A stretch of 64,000 nt of DNA, from NCBI RefSeq assembly GCF_022811925.1, contig NZ_CP065511.1:2349501-2413500 (forward strand), read 5' to 3'. Of the stretch, positions 8,991-19,732 are shown piece by piece. The position numbers and the translations under genes are program-made. The notes beneath the pieces are model-generated. The model saw only the letters and a program-made list of their open reading frames with translations, was not told where the DNA came from and searched no databases. Every line of letters begins with the position of its first letter. Position 1 is the stretch's first letter. The stretch comes from Cytobacillus oceanisediminis. GTDB lineage: Bacteria; Bacillota; Bacilli; Bacillales; Cytobacillaceae.

Positions 8991-9217
8991 TATTTGTTAG
9001 TTTAACACAAATATTATAAATTGTGCGATAAATTATTATATTGAAATATCTGTTAAATGGCTTTATTTTGGATAGATTGCTGATGCTGTTTGTTTCACTG
9101 GTTTATTTTTGTGGAATGATAATAAATAATTCAATACTTTTTTTGCTTGTGGAATAGGAGCCTTTCTATAGCCGCAATCTAAAAATGTACATAAAATCGA
9201 AAGATGGGGTACACATC

Positions 9218-10877
<1,660 letters not shown>

Positions 10878-10880
10878 TGG

Positions 10881-10916
10881 AAAAAAGCCCTTCTCAATTA
10901 TGATAGGGGCTTTTGG
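10881..10916. terminator. Terminator after gdh, overlapping the end of a small minus-strand gene
   Basis: AAAAAAGCCC and GGGGCTTTTGG form the arms, with T/A tracts on both strands. Confidence 0.6.
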
Positions 10917-11007
10917 TTGATACATCTTCGCTTTCGCCGCACGCGGTTAGAAACAAGGCAGACAACAAACCTGCCGCAGCCAATTTTATCAATTTCCTAT
11001 GTTTCAT
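10894..11007 (-). CDS. Tiny lipoprotein (37 aa)
   Basis: Reading leftward from ATG 11007, with GGAGGG just upstream, a 37-residue peptide has three basic residues, a hydrophobic core and the lipobox LTAC at residues 20-23, then an acidic tail GESEDVSTK. This is a textbook Lgt/LspA lipoprotein signal with about 14 residues after the cysteine. It is too short for usual gene calling. It converges on gdh and ends inside the shared terminator. The function is unknown; it may be a real micro-lipoprotein or the remains of a longer one. Confidence 0.5.
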   Translation of the reverse strand: MKHRKLIKLAAAGLLSALFLTACGESEDVSTKSPYHN

Positions 11008-11103
11008 ACTGATCCCTCCAGTTAGTTATCTTGATCTCTACAAGAAAAATAGTAGCATGGAGGGTGCTCAAATTTTTGAGAATGAAAGAAATAAATAAAA
11101 AAA

Positions 11104-11130
11104 TCCGGCCACTTAATATGGGCCGGACCT
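11104..11130 (-). terminator. Hairpin with T-tract on the minus strand
   Basis: TCCGGCC and GGCCGGA pair around a 10-base loop, and the minus strand continues into a T-rich tract at 11094-11104. It could terminate transcription coming from the structured gap or the 41-aa gene on its right. Confidence 0.5.
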
Positions 11131-11224
11131 GAAGGGGTAAAGAAAAAGGGCTGTATGATGTTTCGGTACAATTACATTGTAATGCGTAAATGTTAACAAA
11201 CTATGAACGGGGTGCGGACAAATT

Positions 11225-11310
11225 ATTAAATATCCCCTGTCGCCGTTCGGTTGGTCTCTCCGGCGGGGCAGTTTGCCCAAAGCAATACCAGAGATTACTT
11301 ATAGAGATTA
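11225..11310. other. GC-rich structured intergenic segment, unidentified
   Basis: In an otherwise AT-rich 390-base gap, the minus strand can fold GGGC-AAACT-GCCC directly followed by CCCCGCCG...CGGC-GACA-GGGG, a bulged stem closing a 15-base loop. No riboswitch consensus I know (T-box, SAM, lysine, c-di-GMP, guanidine, ZTP) fits. No open frame covers it. It may be a small RNA or leader. Confidence 0.3.
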
Positions 11311-11360
11311 AAAGATATATATAGCTAAGAATTCCGCCTTTTCGCTGCTATCACTTGAAA

Positions 11361-11384
11361 AGGCAGGCGCGATATTCCCTGCCT
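11361..11384 (-). terminator. Hairpin after the 41-aa gene
   Basis: AGGCAGG and CCTGCCT pair, with a short T tract on the minus strand. It is 10 bases downstream of the minus-strand 41-aa gene. Confidence 0.5.
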
Positions 11385-11393
11385 CTCAGTCAT

Positions 11394-11519
11394 TTATTTT
11401 CTTTTTTGAGCTTTCATTTTGTTCGCTTCCAGTTCTGCAGCATACTCTTCGTATGTTTTACCCTGCTTCTGGCTTTCGGATTGAATTTTCTTGAACTTGT
11501 TATCATTTAGATTCGGCAC
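11394..11519 (-). CDS. Small basic hypothetical protein (41 aa)
   Basis: GTG at 11519 has AAGGGAGGT just upstream, the strongest ribosome binding site in this frame; the frame extends to 11678 without support. The 41-residue product is highly charged: PNLNDNKFKKIQSES, then KTYEEYAAELEANK and a basic end. It looks like a small soluble helical protein. It runs divergently from the catalase gene, which starts 237 bases away. No family is recognised. Confidence 0.6.
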   Translation of the reverse strand: MPNLNDNKFKKIQSESQKQGKTYEEYAAELEANKMKAQKRK

Positions 11520-11755
11520 GTCTACACCTCCCTTTGGACATGAGTATTTTTTTACAAAGGGAAGAACTTTATTCGAACAAATCAATGAGGGAGTTTTTCC
11601 TAAAAATGGTTTCATTTCCGTTTCACAGGGTATCATAACACCGGCAGTATTTGTGTTTTGGAAGAACATCCAGTACATAACATTGCAGGTAAATTCGGGT
11701 ATAGATTCCTAAAGCAGAGGTAAAATATGGTCATAAAATTTAAGGAGGTTCGATT

Positions 11756-13405
11756 TTGGAAGAGAACAAGGATTTGAATTCTGCAAATGAGCAAGATGTG
11801 AAGCGTGAGACGCTGACGACTCGGCAGGGGCATCCTGTTGCTGATAACCAAAACATCCGCACGATTGGCAACCGGGGACCAGCGACCTTGGAGAATTACC
11901 ATTTCATTGAGAAGATCTCCCATTTTGACAGGGAAGAAGTACCGGAGCGTGTGGTGCACGCAAGAGGAGCCGGGGCATTCGGTTACTTTGAGACTTACGG
12001 AAAAGTTGGGGATGAGCCGGTCGAAAAGTATACACGCGCAAAGGTTTTTTCCGGTGCAGGAAAGAGGACTCCCCTAATGGTTCGTTTTTCTACCGTTGCC
12101 GGGGCAAAAGATTCACCGGAAACTGCTCGTGATCCGCGCGGCTTTGCAGTAAAAATGTACACCGAGGATGGAAACTGGGATTTAGTCGGCAATAACCTGA
12201 AAATCTTCTTTATCCGGGATGCGATGAAATTCCCTGATATGATTCACGCCTTCAAGCCTGATCCGGTTTCAAACGTGTCAAATCCCGAGCGGATGTTTGA
12301 TTTTGCCTCCAGGACACCTGAGGCCACACACATGATTACATTCCTGTTTTCACCATGGGGAATACCCGCTACATACCGTCACATGCAAGGTTCCGGTGTA
12401 AATACGTATAAATGGGTGAATGAAAAAGGGGAAGCGGTACTGGTGAAATATCACTGGGAGCCGAAGCAGGGAATCCGCAACCTGACACAGGAAGAAGCAA
12501 GCATTATTCAGGCGAAAAATGTCGGTCATGCCACACAGGATTTATTTGAGTCGATTAAACGGGGAGATTATCCTGAATGGGAGCTATTTGTACAGATTAT
12601 GGAGGATGATTACCATCCTGAACTGGATTTTGATCCCCTTGATGATACGAAGCTTTGGCCGGAAGATAAGTTCCCTTGGCTTCCTGTTGGCCGTATGGTT
12701 CTTGATCGCAATCCAGAAGATTACCATGCAGAGATCGAGCAGGCTGCCTTCGGTACAGGGGTACTTGTTGACGGAATGGATTTTTCCGATGATAAGATGC
12801 TGCAGGGCCGGACTTTCTCATATTCCGATACGCAGCGCTATCGCGTAGGGGCGAACTATCTGAAATTGCCGGTGAATGCACCGAAAGCACCTGTGCGCAC
12901 AAACCAGCAGCGCGGGCAAATGGATACTCGTGACCCGAAAGAGTCTGGAGAAAATCCGCATATTAACTACGAGCCATCGATGAAGGGCGGCTTCAAGGAA
13001 GCACCTCAAGAAATGCGCACACCGCATCGGCCAACTTATAATGCGGCAGCCATGAGCGCACCTATCGATCGTCCAAACAATTATGGTCAAGCAGGCCATA
13101 CCTACCGGAGCTTTGAAGATTGGGAGCGCGATGAACTGATCAAAAACCTATCTGAAGCACTGGCGGTATGTGACAAACGTATTCAGGATGCTATGTTTGA
13201 GCATTTCACACAGGCAGATGAAGATTATGGCCGCCGCGTGAAGGAAGGAACCGAGAAAGTCATGAAAGAATTGCTGGCAATGAACGGTGAAGAGCAAGTT
13301 CCTGGCCGTGATGCCGGAAGATCTAAATATGGCCAGGGTTCGATCGCTGAGAACCAGGCAGCAAAAGAAGCTGTTGAGAAAAGCCGCGAAACGGATCCAT
13401 ATTAA
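11756..13405 (+). CDS. katX: Monofunctional haem catalase, KatX-like
   Basis: 549 residues, matching the length of the spore catalase KatX rather than the shorter vegetative KatA. His68 in [11 protein letters not shown] is the distal catalytic His; Tyr356 in [10 protein letters not shown] is the proximal haem ligand; [17 protein letters not shown] is also typical. It dismutates H2O2 in the cytoplasm or forespore. The start is TTG 11756, preceded by AAGGAGG. Upstream, GGGTATAG could be part of a SigB/SigF-type -10 element but I see no convincing -35. The symbol is by similarity and length; katE/katB-like assignment remains possible. Confidence 0.85.
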   Translation: MEENKDLNSANEQDVKRETLTTRQGHPVADNQNIRTIGNRGPATLENYHFIEKISHFDREEVPERVVHARGAGAFGYFETYGKVGDEPVEKYTRAKVFSGAGKRTPLMVRFSTVAGAKDSPETARDPRGFAVKMYTEDGNWDLVGNNLKIFFIRDAMKFPDMIHAFKPDPVSNVSNPERMFDFASRTPEATHMITFLFSPWGIPATYRHMQGSGVNTYKWVNEKGEAVLVKYHWEPKQGIRNLTQEEASIIQAKNVGHATQDLFESIKRGDYPEWELFVQIMEDDYHPELDFDPLDDTKLWPEDKFPWLPVGRMVLDRNPEDYHAEIEQAAFGTGVLVDGMDFSDDKMLQGRTFSYSDTQRYRVGANYLKLPVNAPKAPVRTNQQRGQMDTRDPKESGENPHINYEPSMKGGFKEAPQEMRTPHRPTYNAAAMSAPIDRPNNYGQAGHTYRSFEDWERDELIKNLSEALAVCDKRIQDAMFEHFTQADEDYGRRVKEGTEKVMKELLAMNGEEQVPGRDAGRSKYGQGSIAENQAAKEAVEKSRETDPY

Positions 13406-13416
13406 TTATGAAGCTA

Positions 13417-13447
13417 GGGCTGTCCAGAAGATGGGCAGCTTTTTTTG
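13417..13447 (+). terminator. Terminator after the catalase gene
   Basis: GGCTGTCC and GGGCAGCT pair (one G-U) around 7 bases, followed by TTTTTTTG. Confidence 0.75.
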
Positions 13448-13541
13448 TCTTCACTTTTTACAATTTTTCAAATGCAGGCAGGTAGGACTTCTTCCCGGTT
13501 TTGTAGAATAATCTCCTAAACTATATAGCCAGAGGTGTCGA

Positions 13542-14252
13542 ATGAAACCAATTATAGGGGTTACATCAAATTTAGATGACAAGCAGCTTTCCGTTTCAAT
13601 GGAAATTATCCATTCTTTATTAAACGCTGGGGCCGTTCCGGTTGTTTTGCCTAATCTGCTGGAAGATGACAAAATTGAAAAATTAGCTGAAGAGCTGGAT
13701 GGGCTGCTTCTTACTGGTGGAGGGGACATCGATCCGACTCTATTTGGTGAAGAACCCCATCAAAATCTGGGAAGCATCTGTCCGGAAAGAGACACGTTTG
13801 AAATCAGCATTATTCAAAAAATGCTGGCTCTTGATAAACCAATTTTAGCCATATGCAGGGGCTGCCAAATCCTCAGTATTGCTGCTGGGGGCGATATGTA
13901 TCAGGACATCTATTCCCAGATGGGCGTACCCCTTTTACAGCATGTCCAAAAAGCACCCCGATGGCATGCGTCCCACTTTGTGAATGTAAATAGAGATTCT
14001 CTTCTGCACAGAGTCACTGGCGCGGAAAACTTTAAGGTAAACAGCTATCATCATCAGGCTGTCCGCAAAATGCCTGAAAACTTTGAGGTATGTGCAGAAG
14101 CAAATGATGGAGTCATTGAGGCATTTGAGAGTAACAAGCATAGCTTTGTATTAGGGGTACAGTGGCACCCTGAATGCATGACACAAAAGAATGATGACCC
14201 ATCCATAGCTATTTTTGAGGCATTTATAAAGGCTTGCAAACATGAAAACTAG
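13542..14252 (+). CDS. Gamma-glutamyl-gamma-aminobutyrate hydrolase-like (class I amidotransferase, peptidase C26)
   Basis: A 236-residue protein with the PuuD-type arrangement: PIIGVTSN at the N-terminus, LLLTGGGDIDP, the nucleophile elbow AICRGCQ with the catalytic Cys, and GVQWHPE supplying the His/Glu of the triad. Family members hydrolyse gamma-glutamyl amides, for example gamma-Glu-GABA in putrescine breakdown. No putrescine genes are nearby, so the substrate is open. It is monocistronic, closed by a hairpin shared with the converging LysR gene. Confidence 0.85.
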   Translation: MKPIIGVTSNLDDKQLSVSMEIIHSLLNAGAVPVVLPNLLEDDKIEKLAEELDGLLLTGGGDIDPTLFGEEPHQNLGSICPERDTFEISIIQKMLALDKPILAICRGCQILSIAAGGDMYQDIYSQMGVPLLQHVQKAPRWHASHFVNVNRDSLLHRVTGAENFKVNSYHHQAVRKMPENFEVCAEANDGVIEAFESNKHSFVLGVQWHPECMTQKNDDPSIAIFEAFIKACKHEN

Positions 14253-14258
14253 AAGGTA

Positions 14259-14296
14259 AAAAGCCGTCGCATTTTTTAAATTTGCGGCGGCCTTTT
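14259..14296. terminator. Bidirectional terminator
   Basis: AAAAAGCCGTCGCA and TTGCGGCGGCCTTTT pair between the converging amidotransferase (+) and LysR (-) genes. Confidence 0.75.
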
Positions 14297-15189
14297 CATA
14301 GCCCTTCTTCCAAATAAGTCTCCGCACCGGCGATAAACTCCCGGACCGCAAACGATAAGTACTTATCTTTTTTCCAGATCATCCCGAGCTCCAAATTTAC
14401 AGCAGATTCAGAGATTGGCAGAACCACCAGGTCTTTGCAGTTTATATTTTGACAGATTTTGCTTGGCAGCATTGTGATTCCCAGTTTTCCTTCAACCATT
14501 CCCAGCAGGAAGTCCTTTTGCGAGCTTTCACAGACGATATTGGGCTGAAAGCCGCTTTTCGAGCATTCCTCTATAATCAGGTCGTAAAGGGTGAAATCCT
14601 TCCGATAGAGAATAAAGGGCTCATTTGACAATTGTGAAAAGTGTACCTCACTTTTTGAAGCCAGCGGATGTTCACGGTGGACAATGAGCATTAAGGGGTC
14701 CTTTAGAACATTAATAATTTCAAAGCTGCTGCCTTGTGCAGGCACCGTGCAAATAAGGCCAATATCCAATGTACCATCGTCTACTCCCTTTTTTATCTTT
14801 TTGGTGCCGACTTCTGTCAATTTTATTTCGATCAATGGAAACTTCTCTTTATATTGGCTGATGAGCTTCGAAAAAAAAGCGGCTCCTACAATAGGAGGGA
14901 TGCCGATTTTGATTTCACCGCTCTTCAGTTCCGTCACATCTGTTAACTCCAAAGTCAGGTTTTTAAATGCGTCCAGCACTTTCTTTGCATTGATCAACAC
15001 CGCTTTTCCCGCATCTGTTAATTCCAGCTGCTTCGATGACCGGTAAAATAGCGGCACTCCTAATTCGCCTTCGAGGTTTTTTATGGCTTTGCTGATGGAG
15101 GGCTGGGTGACATGCAAGGTCTGGGACGCTTTTGTGAAGCTTAAGTGCTGAGCTACTTCAGCAAAATATTCTAAATGCCGTATATCCAA
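14296..15189 (-). CDS. LysR-family transcriptional regulator
   Basis: A 297-residue LTTR from a TTG start at 15189, preceded by AGGAGTGA. The N-terminal helix-turn-helix reads FTKASQTLHVTQPSISKAIKNLEGELG; the effector domain begins near residue 90 with GEIKIGIPP. A longer frame goes to 15222 without a ribosome site. It is divergent from the malic enzyme gene with a 143-base intergenic region, the classic layout for control of that gene in response to a carboxylate such as malate; the CitR/CcpC/MleR type is plausible but not provable here. Confidence 0.85.
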   Translation of the reverse strand: MDIRHLEYFAEVAQHLSFTKASQTLHVTQPSISKAIKNLEGELGVPLFYRSSKQLELTDAGKAVLINAKKVLDAFKNLTLELTDVTELKSGEIKIGIPPIVGAAFFSKLISQYKEKFPLIEIKLTEVGTKKIKKGVDDGTLDIGLICTVPAQGSSFEIINVLKDPLMLIVHREHPLASKSEVHFSQLSNEPFILYRKDFTLYDLIIEECSKSGFQPNIVCESSQKDFLLGMVEGKLGITMLPSKICQNINCKDLVVLPISESAVNLELGMIWKKDKYLSFAVREFIAGAETYLEEGL

Positions 15190-15223
15190 CGATCTCACTC
15201 CTGTCATATAACCAAAAGGCATA

Positions 15224-15241
15224 ATGATTATAGATTATATG
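15224..15241. promoter_or_regulatory. Candidate LysR box in the divergent region
   Basis: ATAATGATTATAGATTAT is an AT-rich interrupted palindrome (ATAAT...ATTAT) of the T-N11-A class, lying between the LysR gene and the malic enzyme gene. Confidence 0.4.
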
Positions 15242-15332
15242 TATTTCATTTATGGATACCACTCATTATATAATAATCTACAACAATATAATACTGAAAA
15301 TTAACAATATTCAATAAGGGGAGATGGTTAAG

Positions 15333-16538
15333 ATGGATTTACAGAAAGAATCTTTATTGCTTCATGAGAAGTTTCAAGGGAAGTTAACAGTCGATGTGAA
15401 AATGCCGCTGAACAGCATGAAGGATTTAAGCTTAGCCTATTCCCCCGGAGTGGCAGAGCCGTGCCGGAAAATTCATGACCAGCCTGATAAAGTCTATGAT
15501 TATACGATAAAAGGCAATTTAATCGCCGTTGTCTCTGATGGAACATCGGTGCTCGGACTTGGCGATATTGGCCCTGAAGCCTCTATGCCCGTCATGGAGG
15601 GGAAGGCAGCCCTGTTTAAAGCTTTTGCAGGGATTGATGCCGTTCCGATTTGCCTTGATACGAAGGATCCTGAAGAAATTATTAAAACAGTCAGGCTGCT
15701 GCAGCCTTCGTTTGGCGGCATCAACCTGGAAGATATCGCAGCACCCAATTGCTTCTACATTGAAGAACGCCTGAAGCAGGAAATGAATATCCCCGTCTTT
15801 CATGATGACCAGCATGGAACAGCAATCGTAACGGCTGCCGGTTTAATAAACGCTCTAAAGCTTGTGGATAAAAAAATGAATGATATAAAAGTCGTAATAA
15901 ATGGCGCTGGTGCCGCAGGAATCGCGATTATCAAGCTGCTCCTAAATATGGGTGTAAAAGATATCATCATGTGCGATACAAAAGGAGCGATTTATGAAGG
16001 AAGGCAGGACCGGATGAACCCTGTCAAAGAGTCTGTGGCGAAGATCACCAATTCAGCCAAACGCCAGGGTCCGCTTGAAGATGTTATCATCGGCGCTGAT
16101 GTGTTTATCGGGGTATCATCTGCAGGTGCCTTAACAAAGGAAATGGTCCAGACAATGAGTCAGGATTCCATTATTTTCGCCATGGCCAATCCTGTTCCTG
16201 AAATCATGCCGGAAGAGGCGAAAGCGGCAGGCGCCAAGGTGGTTGGAACAGGCCGTTCCGATTTGCCGAACCAGGTGAACAATGTCCTGGCATTCCCGGG
16301 GATTTTCAGAGGAGCTTTGGACGTAAGGGCTACTGAAATTAATGAAGAAATGAAGATGGCGGCTGTCAAAGCCATCGCTGGATTAATCGACGCTACAGAC
16401 TTATCATCGGATTATGTAATCCCAGGACCGCTCGACAGCCGAGTTGTCCCGGCTGTAAGGGATGCAGTAGTAAAAGCCGCCCAGGAAACAGGTGCTGCCC
16501 GGATCGAAATCATAAAGAGCCAAACAGTAAGCCAATAG
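15333..16538 (+). CDS. NAD(P)-dependent malic enzyme
   Basis: A 401-residue short-form malic enzyme of the YtsJ/MaeB type lacking the phosphotransacetylase tail. It shows LAYSPGVAEPCRKI, the Asp-rich metal site in VFHDDQHGTAIV and the Rossmann motif INGAGAAGIAI. It decarboxylates malate to pyruvate, giving NAD(P)H. ATG 15333 is preferred, 9 bases after AAGGGGAG; ATG 15324 would directly abut that site. It is transcribed away from the LysR gene and has no downstream partner. Confidence 0.88.
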   Translation: MDLQKESLLLHEKFQGKLTVDVKMPLNSMKDLSLAYSPGVAEPCRKIHDQPDKVYDYTIKGNLIAVVSDGTSVLGLGDIGPEASMPVMEGKAALFKAFAGIDAVPICLDTKDPEEIIKTVRLLQPSFGGINLEDIAAPNCFYIEERLKQEMNIPVFHDDQHGTAIVTAAGLINALKLVDKKMNDIKVVINGAGAAGIAIIKLLLNMGVKDIIMCDTKGAIYEGRQDRMNPVKESVAKITNSAKRQGPLEDVIIGADVFIGVSSAGALTKEMVQTMSQDSIIFAMANPVPEIMPEEAKAAGAKVVGTGRSDLPNQVNNVLAFPGIFRGALDVRATEINEEMKMAAVKAIAGLIDATDLSSDYVIPGPLDSRVVPAVRDAVVKAAQETGAARIEIIKSQTVSQ

Positions 16539-16675
16539 ACTGAACTTTCCATTTGGAGGCATGTTCAAGAGAAGTTAATCATAGTATCCAAAATATAAAG
16601 TTGCTGGTTTTGCCATTGGGATTGATTTTATCACTTTCGTCACTCTGAATTCATTTAAAAAGGAGATTGATACCG

Positions 16676-16972
16676 ATGAAAGTATACGAAGTAATTGAGG
16701 CGCAGGAAATGTTCCGTGGTGAAATCATTGAAGACTATTACATTATTTATGAGCAAACAGAAAACAAAGTCTTTGAAAGTCGTAACAATCATCTGTTTCA
16801 GCAGGAAAGATTTTTAGAAGAGACAGTTAATGTCTTTAAAGGCAACCCGCATTCCACCCTAAAAAAAGTAAAAACCTATCCCATTCGCCACCTTGCATTT
16901 GGAGATATCCGCGAAACAATCAGAAAAGACTTTCCGGGCCTCTTTAAGAACCTGAACAGATCTCTCGCATAA
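16676..16972 (+). CDS. Hypothetical protein (98 aa)
   Basis: ATG 16676 is preceded by AAAAAGGAG at the right distance. The soluble product is rich in aromatic and charged residues, with an EVIEAQEMFRGEIIEDYYIIYEQ segment and a C-terminal half holding LKKVKTYPIRHLAFGDIRE. No signal, membrane helix or known motif was seen. It is monocistronic between the malic enzyme and the osmoprotectant transporter and ends at a good terminator. Function unknown. Confidence 0.7.
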   Translation: MKVYEVIEAQEMFRGEIIEDYYIIYEQTENKVFESRNNHLFQQERFLEETVNVFKGNPHSTLKKVKTYPIRHLAFGDIRETIRKDFPGLFKNLNRSLA

Positions 16973-16975
16973 TAA

Positions 16976-17011
16976 CAGGCAGCCTCTATTTGCTGGAGGC
17001 TGTCTTTTTTT
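16976..17011 (+). terminator. Terminator
   Basis: GGCAGCCTC and GAGGCTGTC pair around 9 bases, followed by seven T. Confidence 0.8.
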
Positions 17012-17088
17012 ATAAAACCCCATAATGGAAAAATAACCTATCTATCTGTATGATGGTATAACGGTAAAAAGAAAACTTCGGCAAGGCT

Positions 17089-17114
17089 GTTTTTCAGTAA
17101 AATATTTAGGGAAT
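17089..17114 (+). promoter_or_regulatory. SigB-like promoter of the opuF operon
   Basis: GTTTTT (17089-17094), a 14-base spacer and GGGAAT (17109-17114) fit the general-stress consensus GTTTAA-N12/15-GGGWAW. The position, 35 bases upstream of the ATP-binding subunit of an osmoprotectant importer, makes stress control plausible. Confidence 0.6.
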
Positions 17115-17148
17115 AATCCAGATGTGAACTTTTTAGAGGGGTGGAGCA

Positions 17149-18102
17149 ATGATTCAATTTGACAATGTGTCAAAACAGTATGGGGATGGAACCAAGGCTG
17201 TTGATTCAATTAATTTACATATAAAAGAAGGCGAGTTCTTCGTTATTATCGGTCCGAGCGGCTCTGGAAAAACTACCGTTCTGAAAATGATTAATAGACT
17301 GATTCCTTTGACTTCAGGAACGATATCCATTAAAGGCAAACGGATAAGTGACTATGACATTCATGAGCTCCGCTGGGATATTGGATATGTCCTCCAGCAG
17401 ATTGCCCTTTTTCCTCACATGACAATTGGGGAAAACATCGCGATCGTACCGGAGCTAAAGAACTGGGAACAGGGGAAAATCAAAGAACGGATTGATGAGT
17501 TATTGGAAATGGTCGGATTGGAGCCTGACATCTACCGCAGCCGAAAGCCGCATGAACTCTCAGGGGGACAGCAGCAAAGAGTGGGTGTAACAAGAGCGCT
17601 GGCAGCCAATCCGCCCATCATCCTGATGGACGAGCCTTTTAGTGCGCTGGATCCCCTTAGCAGGGAAAAGCTTCAGGATGACCTAATCCATCTTCAGAAA
17701 AAAATAAAGAAAACAATCGTCTTTGTCACACATGATATGAAGGAAGCTTTAAAGCTCGGTGACCGGATTTGCGTCATGAAGGACGGGGAAATCGTCCAAA
17801 TTGGCACGCCAGAAGAGCTGCTTGCTAATCCGGAGAACGAATTTGTCCGGCAGTTTGTCGGGGAAGAGCAGGGACCGTACATAGAGGGATTCAGCCTTCA
17901 TGATATCCTCCTGCCGAATTTAGAAACCGAACAGAACGGGGCAATCATTTCCGTCTCGGCTACACTGGAAGAAACGCTTAGCTTATTGGCCGCTCATGAA
18001 GAACTTGCTGTGGAAGAGGGCGGAAACATCATTGGAATGGTTAACAGACAGGCTGTTATTCGTAAGCTGGCTGGCAGCACACAGAAAGAGGTGAGGTCAT
18101 GA
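17149..18102 (+). CDS. opuFA: Compatible-solute ABC transporter, ATP-binding subunit (OpuFA-like)
   Basis: 317 residues of the quaternary-amine/choline importer ATPase group (OpuCA, OpuBA, ProV). Walker A is GPSGSGKT, the signature LSGGQQQR, Walker B IILMDEP, and the H-loop lies in FVTHDMKEA. The C-terminal part has a weak CBS-like segment. It energises uptake of glycine-betaine-type osmoprotectants at the membrane. Its stop overlaps the next start as ATGA. The partner is a fused permease/binding protein, the arrangement described for OpuF of Bacillus infantis, hence the symbol. Confidence 0.88.
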   Translation: MIQFDNVSKQYGDGTKAVDSINLHIKEGEFFVIIGPSGSGKTTVLKMINRLIPLTSGTISIKGKRISDYDIHELRWDIGYVLQQIALFPHMTIGENIAIVPELKNWEQGKIKERIDELLEMVGLEPDIYRSRKPHELSGGQQQRVGVTRALAANPPIILMDEPFSALDPLSREKLQDDLIHLQKKIKKTIVFVTHDMKEALKLGDRICVMKDGEIVQIGTPEELLANPENEFVRQFVGEEQGPYIEGFSLHDILLPNLETEQNGAIISVSATLEETLSLLAAHEELAVEEGGNIIGMVNRQAVIRKLAGSTQKEVRS

Positions 18103-19616
18103 ACACCTTCAGCTCTGTTTTTAATGAAAGGAAAGGGCAATTATTAAGTGTGCTTATTGAGCATATACAGATTTCGCTTATTGCTTTGTTTTTTGCAGTT
18201 CTGATTGCGATTCCGCTAGGGATTTATTTGACAAAAAAACAAAAAATCGCAGAAGGGATCATTGGAGTGACGGCCGTATTGCAGACTGTTCCATCATTAG
18301 CCTTGCTTGGCCTTTTGATTCCCATGTTCGGCATTGGGAAAGTTCCGGCGATTATCGCATTAGTCGTATATGCACTTCTTCCCATTCTAAGAAATACATA
18401 TACAGGCATTAAGGAAGTGGATGATTCCATTATCGAAGCGGCTCGGGCAATGGGAATGAACAGGCGGAAAAGGCTCATGAAGGTCGAGCTTCCTCTCGCC
18501 ATGCCGGTTATTATGGCCGGTATCCGGACGGCTATGGTGTTAATCGTTGGCACGGCTACTCTTGCTGCATTAATTGGAGCAGGAGGCTTGGGAGAACTGA
18601 TTCTCCTTGGAATCGACCGGAACAACACGGCCCTGATCGTTCTTGGGGCCATACCTGCTGCCATATTGGCAATCCTTTTTGATATGCTGCTGCGCCGCTT
18701 CGAGGATATGTCATTTAAAAGATCACTCACTGCGCTGGGGGTATTCATCGGTGCGATGATATTGGTTATGGCGATTCCTTTACTGACAAATAAATCGGAT
18801 GAAAATCTTGTCATTGGCGGAAAGCTTGGTTCAGAACCGGAGATCCTTATCAATATGTACAAATTACTGATTGAAAATGAAACGGATCTTAACGTGGAAT
18901 TACAGCCTGGATTAGGAAAAACGTCTTTTGTCTTCAATGCACTTAAGTCAGGAAGCATCGATGTGTATCCTGAGTTTACCGGTACAGCCATTGCGGAATT
19001 TTTAAAAGAGACAGCGGTAAGCACCGACCGTGGAGAGGTTTATGAGCAGGCGAGAAAAGGGATGAAGGATCAATTCAACATGGAGCTGTTAGAACCGATG
19101 GCTTACAATAATACGTATGCTTTGGCAGTGCCAGAACAATTGGCTGAGGAATATAGCCTGCAATCTATTTCAGATCTAAAAGCAGTCGAGCAAAACATAA
19201 AAGCAGGCTTCACTCTTGAATTCTCGGATCGGGAAGATGGCTATCGGGGCATTCAAAAGCTTTATGGCGTGGATTTTCCAACTGTTTTAACCATGGAGCC
19301 TAAGCTGCGCTATGGAGCCATCGAAAAAGGCGAAATCAACCTAGTGGACGCTTATTCTACAGATAGTGAAATCGCAAGGTATAACCTTACTGTCCTGGAG
19401 GATGACAAAAATCTGTTTCCTCCTTATCAGGGTGCCCCATTGCTAAGAGCTGAAACAGCCGAAGAACATCCCGAATTGGTCAAAGCCTTAAACAAACTGA
19501 GCGGTAAAATCAGTGACGATGAAATGCGTCAAATGAATTATAAAGTCAATGTTGAAGGGGCAAGTGCTGAAGAAACAGCCCTGGAGTATTTGGAGAAGGA
19601 GGGGCTTCTGAAGTAG
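18099..19616 (+). CDS. opuFB: Compatible-solute ABC permease fused to substrate-binding domain (OpuFB-like)
   Basis: A 505-residue fusion. Residues about 20-215 carry the membrane helices and the permease EAA-type loop (IEAARAMGMNRRKRLMKVELPLAMPVIMAG). Another helix near 205-225 leads into a C-terminal OpuAC/QAT-type binding domain (VIGGKLGSEPEILINMYKLL, then DVYPEFTGTAIAEFL). The binding domain is therefore tethered outside the cell. Separate permease and lipoprotein genes are the commoner design. The start overlaps opuFA by 4 bases, and a terminator follows directly. Confidence 0.88.
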   Translation: MNTFSSVFNERKGQLLSVLIEHIQISLIALFFAVLIAIPLGIYLTKKQKIAEGIIGVTAVLQTVPSLALLGLLIPMFGIGKVPAIIALVVYALLPILRNTYTGIKEVDDSIIEAARAMGMNRRKRLMKVELPLAMPVIMAGIRTAMVLIVGTATLAALIGAGGLGELILLGIDRNNTALIVLGAIPAAILAILFDMLLRRFEDMSFKRSLTALGVFIGAMILVMAIPLLTNKSDENLVIGGKLGSEPEILINMYKLLIENETDLNVELQPGLGKTSFVFNALKSGSIDVYPEFTGTAIAEFLKETAVSTDRGEVYEQARKGMKDQFNMELLEPMAYNNTYALAVPEQLAEEYSLQSISDLKAVEQNIKAGFTLEFSDREDGYRGIQKLYGVDFPTVLTMEPKLRYGAIEKGEINLVDAYSTDSEIARYNLTVLEDDKNLFPPYQGAPLLRAETAEEHPELVKALNKLSGKISDDEMRQMNYKVNVEGASAEETALEYLEKEGLLK

Positions 19617-19622
19617 TCCTCG

Positions 19623-19655
19623 AAAACCGTCTGGAGGAAATCCGGGCGGTTTTTG
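19623..19655 (+). terminator. Terminator of the opuF operon
   Basis: AAAACCGTCTGGA and TCCGGGCGGTTTTT pair around a short loop and end in a T run. Confidence 0.75.
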
Positions 19656-19732
19656 CATGATGAGATGTTTTAAATCATGCCCAAATATCATACACATTTC
19701 TTAATCGCACTTGTGTTTAAGGAGATGATGGT

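Noticed and set aside
10913..11098. 61-codon plus-strand frame after gdh
   Set aside because: It has no ribosome binding site and its sequence is the antisense of the better supported minus-strand lipoprotein frame.
11225..11310. Known riboswitch class
   Set aside because: Compared by eye with T-box, SAM, lysine, glycine, c-di-GMP-I, guanidine, ZTP and fluoride consensus features; none matched, so it is left as unidentified structure.
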